Notes under the pieces: generated by a model
Told to the model about the DNA's origin: nothing
What the model saw: the letters and a program-made list of their open reading frames with translations, nothing else
Databases searched by the model: none
Program-made: the position numbers and the translations under genes
From: Haemophilus haemolyticus
Lineage (GTDB): Bacteria > Pseudomonadota > Gammaproteobacteria > Enterobacterales > Pasteurellaceae
Reading direction: 5' to 3'
Assembly (NCBI RefSeq): GCF_001679045.1
Contig: NZ_LYCK01000001.1
Location: forward strand, 161,859-225,858
DNA: 64,000 nt
Shown here: piece by piece, positions 31,398 through 40,790 of the stretch
Layout: each line of letters starts with the position of its first letter
Numbering within the stretch: position 1 is the first letter of the stretch

Positions 31398-32249
31398 TTA
31401 CGCGTTACCGCCAGTGATTTTTGCAACTTCAGCTGCGAAATCTTCTTCTTTTTTCTCGATACCTTCACCCACTTCTAAACGGATGAAGTTAGACACAGAA
31501 GTGTTTACTGATTTTAAGAAATCCCCTACAGATACAGAAGGATCCATTACAAATGCTTGACCTGTTAATGAAACTTCACCAGTGAATTTCTTCATACGAC
31601 CTTCAACCATTTTCTCTGCGATTTCTTTTGGTTTACCAGAGTTGATCGCAATATCGATTTGGATTTGGCGTTCGTGTTCAACCACTTCAGCAGATACATC
31701 TTCTGGGTTCACGAATTCAGGTTTAGATGCAGCTACGTGCATTGCTACTTTTTTCAGTTCATCAGCAGAACCTTCGCCCGCAACTAATACGCCAATTTTT
31801 GCACCGTGTAAGTATTGTGCAATTACTTGACCATCTAAGTAAGCAACACGACGGATATTCATATTCTCACCGATTTTAGCAACTAATGCAGCACGTTTTT
31901 CTTCAAATTGTGCTTGTAATGCTTCGATAGTTGTACCTTTGTTTGCTGCTGCGAAATCAGCCACTTCGTTTGCTAAACCTAAGAAGCCAGCATCTTTTGC
32001 CACGAAGTCAGTTTCACAGTTCATTTCAACTAATACACCGAAACCATTTTCTACACGAGCAAGGATAACACCTTCAGCTGCAACACGGCCTGCTTTTTTA
32101 GCTGCTTTAGCTTGACCAGATTTACGCATGTTGTCGATTGCTAACTCAATATCACCGTTTGCTTCAACTAATGCTTTTTTACATTCCATCATACCGGCAC
32201 CGGTACGTTCACGAAGTTCTTTTACTAATGATGCTGTGATTTCAGCCAT
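31398..32249 (-). CDS. tsf: Elongation factor Ts
   Basis: Guanine nucleotide exchange factor for EF-Tu. 283 residues: the N-terminal UBA-like domain ends with [12 protein letters not shown], and the EF-Tu binding stretch [14 protein letters not shown] (about 74-87) includes the conserved TDF. It follows rpsB in the conserved rpsB-tsf operon, after a hairpin at 32308-32330 that could lower tsf output. Confidence 0.98.
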   Translation of the reverse strand: MAEITASLVKELRERTGAGMMECKKALVEANGDIELAIDNMRKSGQAKAAKKAGRVAAEGVILARVENGFGVLVEMNCETDFVAKDAGFLGLANEVADFAAANKGTTIEALQAQFEEKRAALVAKIGENMNIRRVAYLDGQVIAQYLHGAKIGVLVAGEGSADELKKVAMHVAASKPEFVNPEDVSAEVVEHERQIQIDIAINSGKPKEIAEKMVEGRMKKFTGEVSLTGQAFVMDPSVSVGDFLKSVNTSVSNFIRLEVGEGIEKKEEDFAAEVAKITGGNA

Positions 32250-32307
32250 TTTTAAAATCCTCTGTCGAAAATGCGATTTATTTTGACCGCACTTTTAGAT
32301 AAAAATA

Positions 32308-32330
32308 TAGGGGCTAAACTTTAGCCCCTA
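32308..32330 (-). terminator. Attenuator-like hairpin between rpsB and tsf
   Basis: TAGGGGCTAAA and TTTAGCCCCTA form an 11-bp stem that, read on the minus strand, is followed by TATATTTTTAT. It may terminate part of the rpsB transcripts and so set the S2 to EF-Ts ratio. Confidence 0.7.
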
Positions 32331-32382
32331 TGCCAATTAATCGTTTGATTATTAAGGGCTTCGCCTTATTGCAAAACTTAAA

Positions 32383-33105
32383 TTATTCTGCGTCAGCTGC
32401 TAATTCTTCAGCAACTTGAGCTTCGTTACCACGACCTTCTTTAACCGCTGCTGCAGCTGCAGAAACGTAAAGTTGGATAGCACGAGTTGCATCATCGTTA
32501 CCTGGGATAACGAAATCTACGCCAGCTGGAGTTGAGTTAGTATCAACGATAGCAAATACAGGAATACCTAGGTTGTTTGCTTCTTTAACTGCGATATGTT
32601 CGTGATCCGCACCGATAACAAATAATGCATCTGGTAAGCCACCCATATCTTTGATACCGCCAAGGCTTAATTCAAGTTTTTCCATCTCACGGCTACGCAT
32701 TAACGCTTCTTTTTTGGTTAATTTATCAAAAGTACCGTCTTGAGATTGGGTTTCTAAATCTTTTAAACGTTTAATTGATTGACGAACGGTTTTCCAGTTA
32801 GTCAACATACCACCTAACCAACGGTGGTTTACGTAATATTGCTGACAATCTAATGCTGCTGCTTGAACTGCTTCAGACGCTGCACGTTTTGTACCAACGA
32901 ATAATACTTTACCGTTGTTGCTAGCAATGCGAGTTAATTCCGCTAAAGCTTCGTTGAATAAAGGTAAGGTTTTTTCAAGGTTGATGATATGAACACCATT
33001 ACGAGCACCAAAAATGAAAGGTTTCATTTGTGGATTCCAGTAACGAGTTTGGTGTCCGAAGTGTACGCCTGCGTTGATCATGTCGCGCATTGAAACTTGT
33101 GCCAT
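32383..33105 (-). CDS. rpsB: 30S ribosomal protein S2
   Basis: Essential small-subunit protein of 240 residues, shown by [20 protein letters not shown] (about 16-35) and the C-terminal [25 protein letters not shown]. The frame extends 11 codons upstream but the ATG at 33105 follows AAAGGAAAA and gives the family N-terminus [10 protein letters not shown] structured leader upstream carries the expected S2 autoregulatory element. Confidence 0.98.
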   Translation of the reverse strand: MAQVSMRDMINAGVHFGHQTRYWNPQMKPFIFGARNGVHIINLEKTLPLFNEALAELTRIASNNGKVLFVGTKRAASEAVQAAALDCQQYYVNHRWLGGMLTNWKTVRQSIKRLKDLETQSQDGTFDKLTKKEALMRSREMEKLELSLGGIKDMGGLPDALFVIGADHEHIAVKEANNLGIPVFAIVDTNSTPAGVDFVIPGNDDATRAIQLYVSAAAAAVKEGRGNEAQVAEELAADAE

Positions 33106-33129
33106 AATATTTTCCTTTTGTTGGGGTTG

Positions 33130-33190
33130 AGCCTCCACATATCAGCTAATCGACCGTTTGGCACCCCGATTAAGCCTTGTTGATATGTGT
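33130..33190 (-). ncRNA. rpsB leader, S2 autoregulatory hairpin
   Basis: On the minus strand CACATATCA pairs with TGATATGTG (33136-33144 and 33181-33189), and an inner stem pairs GCTAATCG (33145-33152) with the complementary block at 33167-33175. The loop contains GGGGTGCC. This architecture resembles the known rpsB (t44-like) leaders through which S2 represses its own operon. It sits 30-85 bases before the start codon. Confidence 0.72.
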
Positions 33191-33282
33191 GTGTTGTTAG
33201 TAATTAAAAAGCTGCTTTTGAAAGTCAAAAATAGCGGGACGATTTATACCATAAAGTGCGGTTAAAAACCAGTTTATTTTGT

Positions 33283-34047
33283 TTATTTCTCCACTTTTCT
33301 TGCTTTGATAAATAACAATGGTGGGCGGTGTGATAAATCTTTAAATTCATTATGCCATTGCGGTTGGTCGGCAAGCATTGGTTCTTCCATTTGCTCGATT
33401 TGAAACCCTGCATGAATTAAATTATTGATAATTGTCGCTGTTGTTCGATGATAGGTTTGAAAAGGTTGTTTGAACCAATTTCTATTGCGTTCGCCCTCTT
33501 CTCGGTAATGATTTAAACGATAAGCAACTTGCTGTTTTTTGTCATTTTTTTCCCAGCGTTCTCCTTCTTTGTGGCAGGTAGTTATCGGGTGTTCTTGTGA
33601 GAAAACCAATATGCCATTAGACGAGAGTTTGTCATAGATAGTTGATAATAATGCCGGAAAATTTTCAATATAATGAAAGGCAAAAGAGCTAGTAATCACA
33701 TCGAAATGACATTCTAGCAATTCTGCTAATTTTTCCATTGGTAAGTGATATAAGGAAAAACGCCCTGAAAATTGACTGCACTTTTGCAGATCTTTTTCAG
33801 CTTGTTCAAGCATTTTTTCTGAAAGGTCGGTTCCAATTACTTTAGCTGCCCCTCGTTCTAGATAAAGTTGTAAATGTCCTCCGGTGCCACAGGCTAAATC
33901 GAGTAATTTTTTCCCTTTTAAATCAGGCAACAGTGAGAGCATGGTGGGCTTTTCAACAATTTCATTGAGACTAATTGGATTTGCGCGGAGTTTCTGATAA
34001 AGCTCAAAGAAGTTTTCTTTGTCATAAACGCTAGTTTTATTATTCAT
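33283..34047 (-). CDS. Class I SAM-dependent methyltransferase
   Basis: Cytosolic methyltransferase of 254 residues. The SAM-binding motif LLDLACGTGGHL is near residue 48 and the acidic second motif near VIGTDLSEKML. Downstream motif SFAFHYI fits the post-II region. The substrate is unknown. Upstream is a 24-base gap to the tyrP terminator and downstream is rpsB, both on the same strand. Confidence 0.85.
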   Translation of the reverse strand: MNNKTSVYDKENFFELYQKLRANPISLNEIVEKPTMLSLLPDLKGKKLLDLACGTGGHLQLYLERGAAKVIGTDLSEKMLEQAEKDLQKCSQFSGRFSLYHLPMEKLAELLECHFDVITSSFAFHYIENFPALLSTIYDKLSSNGILVFSQEHPITTCHKEGERWEKNDKKQQVAYRLNHYREEGERNRNWFKQPFQTYHRTTATIINNLIHAGFQIEQMEEPMLADQPQWHNEFKDLSHRPPLLFIKARKVEK

Positions 34048-34071
34048 CTCATATCCTATATTACAAATAAA

Positions 34072-34094
34072 AAGGGCGCATGATATACGCCCTT
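34072..34094 (-). terminator. Terminator after tyrP
   Basis: AAGGGCG (34072-34078) pairs with CGCCCTT (34088-34094) around a nine-base loop. Minus-strand sequence continues TTTTATTTG. Confidence 0.8.
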
Positions 34095-34111
34095 ATTGTA
34101 TCGAGTAAAAC

Positions 34112-35368
34112 TTATCCTGTGAAATTGGCAAACCACCCTAAGTTTGCGCCGACTTGTGCCACAATGTTTAACACACCGAATAAGATCACAAAGCCAATCA
34201 TAAAATTACCACCGTAAACTTTATAACTCGCTTGTGGGAATTTTTGACGGCTTGCTTTAGCAAGAAGTGCAGGTACGATTGCAGCCCAAATGGTTGCTGC
34301 TAATCCTGCATAACCAATGGCAATCACAAAGCCATAAGGGAATTGTAAACTTAACAATAGCGGTGGTAAAAATGTCACTAATGTGGTTTTTGTTCGTCCT
34401 AACAAGCTGTCATCAAATTTAAACAGATCCGCAATATAGTCAAATAAGCCTAACGTTACGCCTAAGAATGACGTAGCAATCGCCATATAAGCAAAGAAAT
34501 TTAATGCTACGGCAAGGTATTCTACTTCAATATATTTATGTAATGCCTCTAGTAATGCTGAAACATCGCCGCCTTTTTCAATTACCGGAGCAAATTCGTT
34601 GCGTGGCAAATTACCTTGCACTGCAAGTTGCCATAAAATATAAATTACGAGTGCTAACCCCGTACCAATAAAGATTGATTTCATGACTCGGCTGCCATCA
34701 CGGTTGTAATATTTTACTAAGCTCGGCACGTTTCCATGAAAACCAAAAGACACTAAGCAAACTGGAAGTGCGGTAAATAAATAAGGTAAATATGTTTGTT
34801 CGCCTTCAGCAACGGTATTGAATAAAACTTCTGTTTTTACAGAGCTTAATAAACCGGTTGTAGAAAGGAAAAAAGCGACAACCATCCCGACAATTAATAC
34901 GGTTGTGAAACGATCCACAGCTTTGGTTGAAAGCCACACGAAGGCTGCAAGGATAAGGCAGAAAATTAAAGATCCTGAAGTTCTTCCAATATCCACCGCA
35001 CTTTCAGCAGAACTAAATGCTTGGTTGAGCAGATTTTGTGTAATGCCTCCGCCTGAGGTGATGTAGGCATAAGTCAAAATATATAAGACGAAAGCAACGG
35101 AAAGACCATTGATAATATTCCAACTTTTTCCTAATAAATCTTTAACGATGGTGTCAAAACTTGAACCTGTTGGATAATGTAGATTAGCTTCTAGGATCAT
35201 TAATCCTGATGTTGTCATACAAAACCAAGTATAAATTAAAGCGAGAATCGAACCAATAAACCATACACCAGCCGTTGAAGTTGGGTTGGCAAGCATGCCT
35301 GCACCAATAGCTGTACCCGCGATGATCATCGCACCGCCTAAGAGAGAAGGGGATTTTTGTTGTGTCAT
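34112..35368 (-). CDS. tyrP: Aromatic amino acid transporter (TyrP-like)
   Basis: Inner-membrane proton symporter of the HAAAP family. 418 residues, about 11 hydrophobic segments, family start GTAIGAGMLANPTSTAGVW. Close resemblance to TyrP suggests tyrosine transport, though tryptophan transport cannot be excluded. A strong promoter precedes it and a hairpin follows it. H. influenzae usually has more than one TyrP-like gene. Confidence 0.88.
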   Translation of the reverse strand: MTQQKSPSLLGGAMIIAGTAIGAGMLANPTSTAGVWFIGSILALIYTWFCMTTSGLMILEANLHYPTGSSFDTIVKDLLGKSWNIINGLSVAFVLYILTYAYITSGGGITQNLLNQAFSSAESAVDIGRTSGSLIFCLILAAFVWLSTKAVDRFTTVLIVGMVVAFFLSTTGLLSSVKTEVLFNTVAEGEQTYLPYLFTALPVCLVSFGFHGNVPSLVKYYNRDGSRVMKSIFIGTGLALVIYILWQLAVQGNLPRNEFAPVIEKGGDVSALLEALHKYIEVEYLAVALNFFAYMAIATSFLGVTLGLFDYIADLFKFDDSLLGRTKTTLVTFLPPLLLSLQFPYGFVIAIGYAGLAATIWAAIVPALLAKASRQKFPQASYKVYGGNFMIGFVILFGVLNIVAQVGANLGWFANFTG

Positions 35369-35395
35369 AAAATGCCTCTAAAATAAATTTGCACT

Positions 35396-35423
35396 ATTAT
35401 AGTAGTACAAAAGGAAAGTGCAA
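35396..35423 (-). promoter_or_regulatory. Putative tyrP promoter
   Basis: On the minus strand TTGCAC (35418-35423) and a consensus TATAAT (35396-35401) are separated by 16 bases, 28 bases upstream of the tyrP start. I see no TyrR box (TGTAAA-N6-TTTACA). Confidence 0.7.
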
Positions 35424-35488
35424 TATATTTATATCGACAAAAAATAATAAATTCATATAATCTGCGTCAGTTCAAAAAAGGATCACTT

Positions 35489-36268
35489 ATGAAAAAACAA
35501 CTTAAAAGTTTTGCTTTTGCGCTATTAGCTAGTTCACTTATCACAGCTTGTGCTGATTCAGCTTCTATAAATCGAGAGGCTGCGAGTAGTTATGCACAAG
35601 AAATGGGAAAAATTCGTACTCAGGGTGCAATAGATACTTCATCAAATACCGCAAAACGAATTCACCATGTGTTTCATAAAATGGTGAATTATGCAAACCA
35701 AGCCAATGAGACTGGACAGCAATTTAACTGGCAAATTAATGTGATTAAGTCAAAAGAATTGAATGCTTGGGCAATGCCAGGTGGTAAAATGGCATTCTAT
35801 ACTGGGTTAGTTGATACCTTACAACTTAATGATAATGAGATCGCGGTGGTAATGGGGCATGAAATGGCTCATGCATTAAAAGAGCATGGTAAAGCTAAAA
35901 CTAACTTTGGAACCGTGAGTAATATTGTTGGTGCCATTGGAGGGACGGCATTATCCATTGCAGTTGGGACGGATGTGACTGATTTGGTTTCGCTTACTAA
36001 AGATTTTGCGTTAGACAAACCTTATTCTCGTAGCGCTGAAACTGAAGCAGATGAAGTCGGACTAATGTTAATGGCCCGTTCTGGATACAACCCACAGGTA
36101 GCGCCAGGATTGTGGCAAAAAATGGCAAAAGTGTCTGGTGGTTCTCGAGGAGCTCTTGATGTGTTAGCTTCTACTCATCCTAGCGATCAGTCTCGTCAAG
36201 AAAACTTACAACGTTTATTACCTGAAGCGATGGAGCTTTATAAAGCCGCTAAAGATAAAAATGGCTAA
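35489..36268 (+). CDS. M48-family lipoprotein metallopeptidase (LoiP/YggG-like)
   Basis: Lipoprotein peptidase of 259 residues. The signal peptide ends in the lipobox ITAC at residues 18-21. The zinc motif HEMAHALKEH contains HExxH near residue 129, and a downstream Glu (ETEADEVG near residue 190) supplies the third ligand. Family members act at the outer membrane in envelope stress. It is divergent from tyrP and convergent with alaA. The substrate is not known. Confidence 0.9.
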   Translation: MKKQLKSFAFALLASSLITACADSASINREAASSYAQEMGKIRTQGAIDTSSNTAKRIHHVFHKMVNYANQANETGQQFNWQINVIKSKELNAWAMPGGKMAFYTGLVDTLQLNDNEIAVVMGHEMAHALKEHGKAKTNFGTVSNIVGAIGGTALSIAVGTDVTDLVSLTKDFALDKPYSRSAETEADEVGLMLMARSGYNPQVAPGLWQKMAKVSGGSRGALDVLASTHPSDQSRQENLQRLLPEAMELYKAAKDKNG

Positions 36269-36320
36269 ATAAATTTAGTCAAAAAAATGACCGCGCTTTA
36301 TTTTTGAAATTTACAATAAA

Positions 36321-36344
36321 AAGAGGGGACATTTAGTCCCCTTT
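36321..36344. terminator. Bidirectional hairpin between the M48 gene and alaA
   Basis: GGGGAC (36325-36330) pairs with GTCCCC (36336-36341), flanked by A residues on one side and T residues on the other, between convergent genes. Confidence 0.8.
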
Positions 36345-36365
36345 GTAATTTTGTCAACGCATACA

Positions 36366-37580
36366 TTATTGACGGTAATCCGACAAAAATCTTGCTAATT
36401 TTGTAATGGCCTCTTCAAGCTGATTCACATAAGGAAGGGTGACAACACGGAAGTGATCTGGTGAATGCCAATTAAATCCTTTACCGTGCACAAGTAGTAC
36501 TTTTTCTTGGCGAAGTAAATCAAGCACCATTTTTTCATCACTGTGAATATTGAATTTTTTCACATCAATTTTCGGGAACATATACATCGCCCCCATTGGT
36601 TTCACGCAAGTAATGCCTGGAATTTGAGTGATGAGATCGTAGGCTTTATTGCGTTGCTCAAGTAATCGGCCTCCAGGTAAAATAAATTCATTAATACTTT
36701 GATAGCCACCAAGTGCGGTTTGAATTGCATGTTGCATTGGTACGTTGGCACATAAACGCATTGATGCCAGCATATCCAAGCCTTCAATATAACCTTTCGC
36801 ATTATGTTTTGGTCCGTTCAAAATCATCCAGCCTTGACGGAACCCCGCAACTCGATAAGCTTTTGATAAACCATTCAGCGTAACCGTTAATAAATCAGGA
36901 GCAAGTGCGGCAATATGATGATGCACCGCGCCATCGTATAAAATTTTGTCGTAGATTTCGTCAGCGAAGATAATCAAATTATTTTGGCGCGCGATTTCCA
37001 CAATTTCTTGTAATAATTCTTTGCTATACACCGCTCCAGTTGGGTTGTTCGGGTTGATGATGACAATCGCTTTAGTCTTCGCATTCACCTTGGCTTTAAT
37101 ATCATCAATAGCGGGGAACCAATTTGCTTCTTCATCACAAAGGTAATGAACAGCCTTGCCGCCAGAAAGGGTTACCGCAGCAGTCCAAAGCGGATAATCA
37201 GGCATCGGCACAAGTACTTCATCGCCATCATTGAGTAATGCTTGCATGGCCATTGTAATAAGCTCAGAGACGCCGTTACCAATATACACATCATTGACGG
37301 TTGCGCCGTGAATCCCTTTTGATTGGTAATATTGAACAATGGCTTTACGAGCAGAATATAACCCTTTTGAATCGCAGTAGCCTTGAGCTGACGGTAAATT
37401 ACGCAATACGTCAACTAAAATTTCATCTGGTGCTTCAAAGCCGAAAGGTGCGGGGTTGCCGATATTAAGTTTTAAAATTTTATTGCCTTCTTCTTCTAAG
37501 CGTAGTGCTTCTTTGTGCACTGGCCCGCGAATGTCATAACATACGTGTTCTAATTTGTCGGATTTTGGGAATAATCGCAT
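36366..37580 (-). CDS. alaA: Glutamate-pyruvate aminotransferase AlaA-like
   Basis: PLP-dependent fold-type I aminotransferase of 404 residues, alanine synthesis in the E. coli homologue. Conserved features: IINPNNPTGAVYS (PLP phosphate region near 175), FADEIYDKILYDG with the Asp pair, and the Schiff-base lysine in LSKAYRVAGFRQGW near residue 240. The N-terminus MRLFPKSDKLEHVCYDIRGP matches AlaA (YfbQ). No promoter elements obvious. Confidence 0.93.
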   Translation of the reverse strand: MRLFPKSDKLEHVCYDIRGPVHKEALRLEEEGNKILKLNIGNPAPFGFEAPDEILVDVLRNLPSAQGYCDSKGLYSARKAIVQYYQSKGIHGATVNDVYIGNGVSELITMAMQALLNDGDEVLVPMPDYPLWTAAVTLSGGKAVHYLCDEEANWFPAIDDIKAKVNAKTKAIVIINPNNPTGAVYSKELLQEIVEIARQNNLIIFADEIYDKILYDGAVHHHIAALAPDLLTVTLNGLSKAYRVAGFRQGWMILNGPKHNAKGYIEGLDMLASMRLCANVPMQHAIQTALGGYQSINEFILPGGRLLEQRNKAYDLITQIPGITCVKPMGAMYMFPKIDVKKFNIHSDEKMVLDLLRQEKVLLVHGKGFNWHSPDHFRVVTLPYVNQLEEAITKLARFLSDYRQ

Positions 37581-37736
37581 AGTGAAATCCTTTTGTTTCT
37601 AATAAATTTTTCGAGAAAAGTGCGGTTAATTTACGCTGAATTTTCAATATTGAAAAGATTTTGTAAAAAAATTTTTTGTCATTAACAATCTGCGGTAGAA
37701 TACGGCTAATTTTTTGTGTATTTAAAACAAAATCTA

Positions 37737-39008
37737 ATGAGTTATTTAGCGCAGGCAATAGGCGAGTTAGAATCGCAAATTCACGCATATTTACAGCAAT
37801 CAACGAATGAACTTGTCCGTTTTCAGGTGGAACTGGACAAGGTCGATTTGTTGGCGTGGCTGAAAGGTCAATCTGCGTATCCACAATTTTATTTACATTT
37901 TCGTGATGAAGCAAAAGCATTGGCTGCTCTTGGTGAAGAGCGGTCATTTTCACAGTTAAATTTAGCGCAAGAATTTATTGAAGAAAGTGGTTTTCCGCTG
38001 GTAGGTGGTTTGCAATTTCAAGGTACAGCACAATTTGTACTGCCAAAAATTCTTGTTGAACAGGATGAGAAAGGTGCGTTGGTATCATTTTTTGTGAAAG
38101 ATGAGCAAAGTGCGAATGATACTTTAGCCCACCTCAAAACTTTTGAAAATCTCACCGCACTTTCTACTTTGCCAAAACAGATTCCTTTGCATACAGAGCC
38201 TCGAGCTAACGAAAGAACCTGGTGTGATTGGGTAAATCAGGCTTTGGTGGAAATTAAAAGTGGAGAGCTGACAAAAATTGTTTTAGCTAATGAAACCACT
38301 TTTCATTTAAAGCAAGCGATTAATGCGTACGATTTTTTAGCAGAAAGCGAAAAACAAAATCAAGGTTGTTATCATTTTTTGTGGGCTGAAAATTCTCATT
38401 CGTTTTTTGTTGGTTCTACGCCAGAACGCCTATTTGCTCGTGAGTATAACTTGTTGCTAACCGAAGCTTTGGCGGGGACGGCATCGGTTTTGGAAAGTGA
38501 GGAAGAAACGCAATCTCAAGCCAATTGGTTATTAAATGACGAGAAAAATTTAAAAGAAAATTGGTTGGTCGTAGAAGATATTTCGCAGAATTTACGTAAG
38601 CAAGTAGAAAGTTTTGATGTAAGCGATGTGGAATTGAAACCGTTACGTAAAGTACAACATTTGATTCGTAAAATTCGTGCAAATTTGACCGCACATTATG
38701 CAGATGTAAATATATTAAAAGCGATTCATCCTACAGCAGCGGTATCGGGTTTGCCACAACAACAAGCCAAAATGATTTTGTCAGAAATTGAAACCTTTGA
38801 TCGAGGCTGGTATGCGGGAACATTGGGCGTTATGAGCGATGCATGTTCAGAGTTTTGTGTAGCGATTCGTTCTGCCTTTATTGAAGATCATCGTATTCGT
38901 GTATTTGCTGGCGCGGGCATTGTGGCGGGCTCGCAGCCATTGGAAGAATGGAAAGAAATTGAACGTAAAGCAGCAGGGTTAATTTCCTTGTTTGCAGAAG
39001 AAAAATGA
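37737..39008 (+). CDS. menF: Menaquinone-specific isochorismate synthase
   Basis: Chorismate to isochorismate, first committed step of menaquinone synthesis. 423 residues from the ATG at 37737. The catalytic C-terminal domain shows LTEALAGTA (about 252-260), HPTAAVSGLP (about 334-343) and a terminal AGAGIVAGSQPLEEWKEIERK metal-binding region. A GTG seven codons upstream (37716) is an alternative start, and neither has a clear ribosome binding site. Stop overlaps an in-frame menD ATG. Confidence 0.93.
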   Translation: MSYLAQAIGELESQIHAYLQQSTNELVRFQVELDKVDLLAWLKGQSAYPQFYLHFRDEAKALAALGEERSFSQLNLAQEFIEESGFPLVGGLQFQGTAQFVLPKILVEQDEKGALVSFFVKDEQSANDTLAHLKTFENLTALSTLPKQIPLHTEPRANERTWCDWVNQALVEIKSGELTKIVLANETTFHLKQAINAYDFLAESEKQNQGCYHFLWAENSHSFFVGSTPERLFAREYNLLLTEALAGTASVLESEEETQSQANWLLNDEKNLKENWLVVEDISQNLRKQVESFDVSDVELKPLRKVQHLIRKIRANLTAHYADVNILKAIHPTAAVSGLPQQQAKMILSEIETFDRGWYAGTLGVMSDACSEFCVAIRSAFIEDHRIRVFAGAGIVAGSQPLEEWKEIERKAAGLISLFAEEK

Positions 39009-39022
39009 TAACGGAGAAAAAA

Positions 39023-40729
39023 ATGTCGGTAAGCGTGTTTAATCGTTGTTGGTCGAGAGTGATTTTAGAAACCTTGGTGCGCCAAGGCGTTTCTCACGTT
39101 TGTATCGCGCCAGGTTCGCGTTCGACACCTTTAACTCTAGAAGCGGTACGTTTGCAAAATGCGGGCTCAGTCACTTGTCATACGCATTTTGATGAACGTG
39201 GTTTAGGTTTTTTTGCTTTGGGTATTGCTAAGGCAACTCAATCACCTGTTGCAATTATTGTGACATCAGGCACGGCGACTGCAAACCTTTATCCTGCCAT
39301 TATTGAAGCACGCCAAACAGGCGTGAATTTATTTGTTTTAACTGCTGATCGTCCACCAGAACTTTGGGAGTGCGGTGCAAATCAGGCGATTTTGCAGCAA
39401 AATATGTTTGGTCAATATCCGGTTGCAAATGTTAATTTACCTAAACCGAACGCGGATTATTCTGGGCAGTGGTTGATTTCTATACTTGAACAGGCTGCCT
39501 TTCAACAAAAACAACAAGGTGGCGTTGTTCATATTAATGTGCCATTTTCCGAGCCTCTTTATGATGCAACTGATGAGGCTGTAGATTCTCACCCTTGGCT
39601 GCTGCCGTTACAACGCTGGTTAATTCAAACTAAGCCTTGGATGAATGTGGAAGCGCAACAGAACGAAGTATTAATGCATGAAAACTGGGATCATTGGCGT
39701 ACCAAACGTGGTGTCGTTGTGGTTGGTCAATTACCGGCAGAACAAGCGATGGGCATTAACTCTTGGGCAAGTGCTATGGGATGGGTGTTACTGACGGATA
39801 TTCAATCTGGTGTTGTTCCAACGACGCCTTATGAAGATATTTGGCTAGCAAACCAAACTGTTCGTGAAAAACTTCTGCAAGCTGATATTGTGATTCAATT
39901 TGGTGCACGCTTTATCAGTAAACGAATTAATCAATTCTTACAGGCGTTTAAAGGTGAATTTTGGTTGGTTGAACAAAGCGGTAAAGCACTGGATCCTTAC
40001 CATCATTCATTGACAAGATTTAATGCTAAAGCACATCATTGGTTGCGTGCGCATCCACCATTACGCCAAAAGCCTTGGTTGCTTGAGCCATTAGCTTTAT
40101 CTAAGTTCTGTGCGACCTTTATTGAACAGCAAGTAGGCGGAAATTTAACGGAAGCCTCACTTGCATTACGTTTACCAACACTTTTACCTTATAACGGTGT
40201 TTTATTTTTAGGTAATAGTTTACTTGTTCGTCTGGTTGATGCGCTAACGCAATTACCAGAAAGTTATCCCGTTTATACCAATCGTGGTGCGAGTGGAATT
40301 GATGGTTTGTTGGCTACGGCTGCGGGAATTGGTATTGGTTCAAATAAACCTGTTGTTGCGGTGATTGGCGATACGTCCACTTTATATGATTTGAATTCTT
40401 TCGCATTATTTAAAAATGTTACGCAACCAACGGTAATTTTTGTGATCAATAATAATGGCGGTGCGATTTTTGATATGTTACCTGTGGATGAACAAGTCAA
40501 AGATCAGTTCTATCGATTACCGCATAATGGTGATTTTTCTCAAATTGCGTCAATGTTCGATCTCAAATACGCCCATCCTTATACTTGGGCGGATCTCAAT
40601 TCCGTTGTGAAACAGGCTTATAGTCGCCGCAAGGCAACGTTAATTGAAATTAAAACGAATCCGAGTGATGGTAGTAGTTTGTATAAACGCTTAATCGAGC
40701 AAATTAGTCACGCCGTGATTGGTGCTTAA
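39023..40729 (+). CDS. menD: SEPHCHC synthase
   Basis: Thiamine-diphosphate enzyme of 568 residues that joins 2-oxoglutarate and isochorismate. Features: APGSRSTPLTLE near residue 32, the catalytic-Glu region HFDERGLGFFALG (about 57), and the ThDP magnesium site VIGDTSTLYDLNSF followed by NNGGAIF. A further upstream ATG (39005) overlaps the menF stop as ATGA, but the ATG at 39023 has GGAG at good spacing and the family start MSVSVFNRCW. Confidence 0.95.
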   Translation: MSVSVFNRCWSRVILETLVRQGVSHVCIAPGSRSTPLTLEAVRLQNAGSVTCHTHFDERGLGFFALGIAKATQSPVAIIVTSGTATANLYPAIIEARQTGVNLFVLTADRPPELWECGANQAILQQNMFGQYPVANVNLPKPNADYSGQWLISILEQAAFQQKQQGGVVHINVPFSEPLYDATDEAVDSHPWLLPLQRWLIQTKPWMNVEAQQNEVLMHENWDHWRTKRGVVVVGQLPAEQAMGINSWASAMGWVLLTDIQSGVVPTTPYEDIWLANQTVREKLLQADIVIQFGARFISKRINQFLQAFKGEFWLVEQSGKALDPYHHSLTRFNAKAHHWLRAHPPLRQKPWLLEPLALSKFCATFIEQQVGGNLTEASLALRLPTLLPYNGVLFLGNSLLVRLVDALTQLPESYPVYTNRGASGIDGLLATAAGIGIGSNKPVVAVIGDTSTLYDLNSFALFKNVTQPTVIFVINNNGGAIFDMLPVDEQVKDQFYRLPHNGDFSQIASMFDLKYAHPYTWADLNSVVKQAYSRRKATLIEIKTNPSDGSSLYKRLIEQISHAVIGA

Positions 40730-40739
40730 GTATTCTGTA

Positions 40740-40758
40740 GGCGGGCTTTAGTCCCGCC
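40740..40758 (+). terminator. Hairpin between menD and menH
   Basis: GGCGGGC and the facing GCCCGCC-like arm (GTCCCGCC) form a GC-rich stem followed by ATATTTTATT. It may cause partial termination before menH. Confidence 0.7.
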
Positions 40759-40790
40759 ATATTTTATTATTTCTATCAATAATCCCTTCA

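Noticed and set aside
37676..37701. menF promoter TTGTCA and TAGAAT
   Set aside because: Spacing of 14 bases is too short for a normal sigma-70 promoter.
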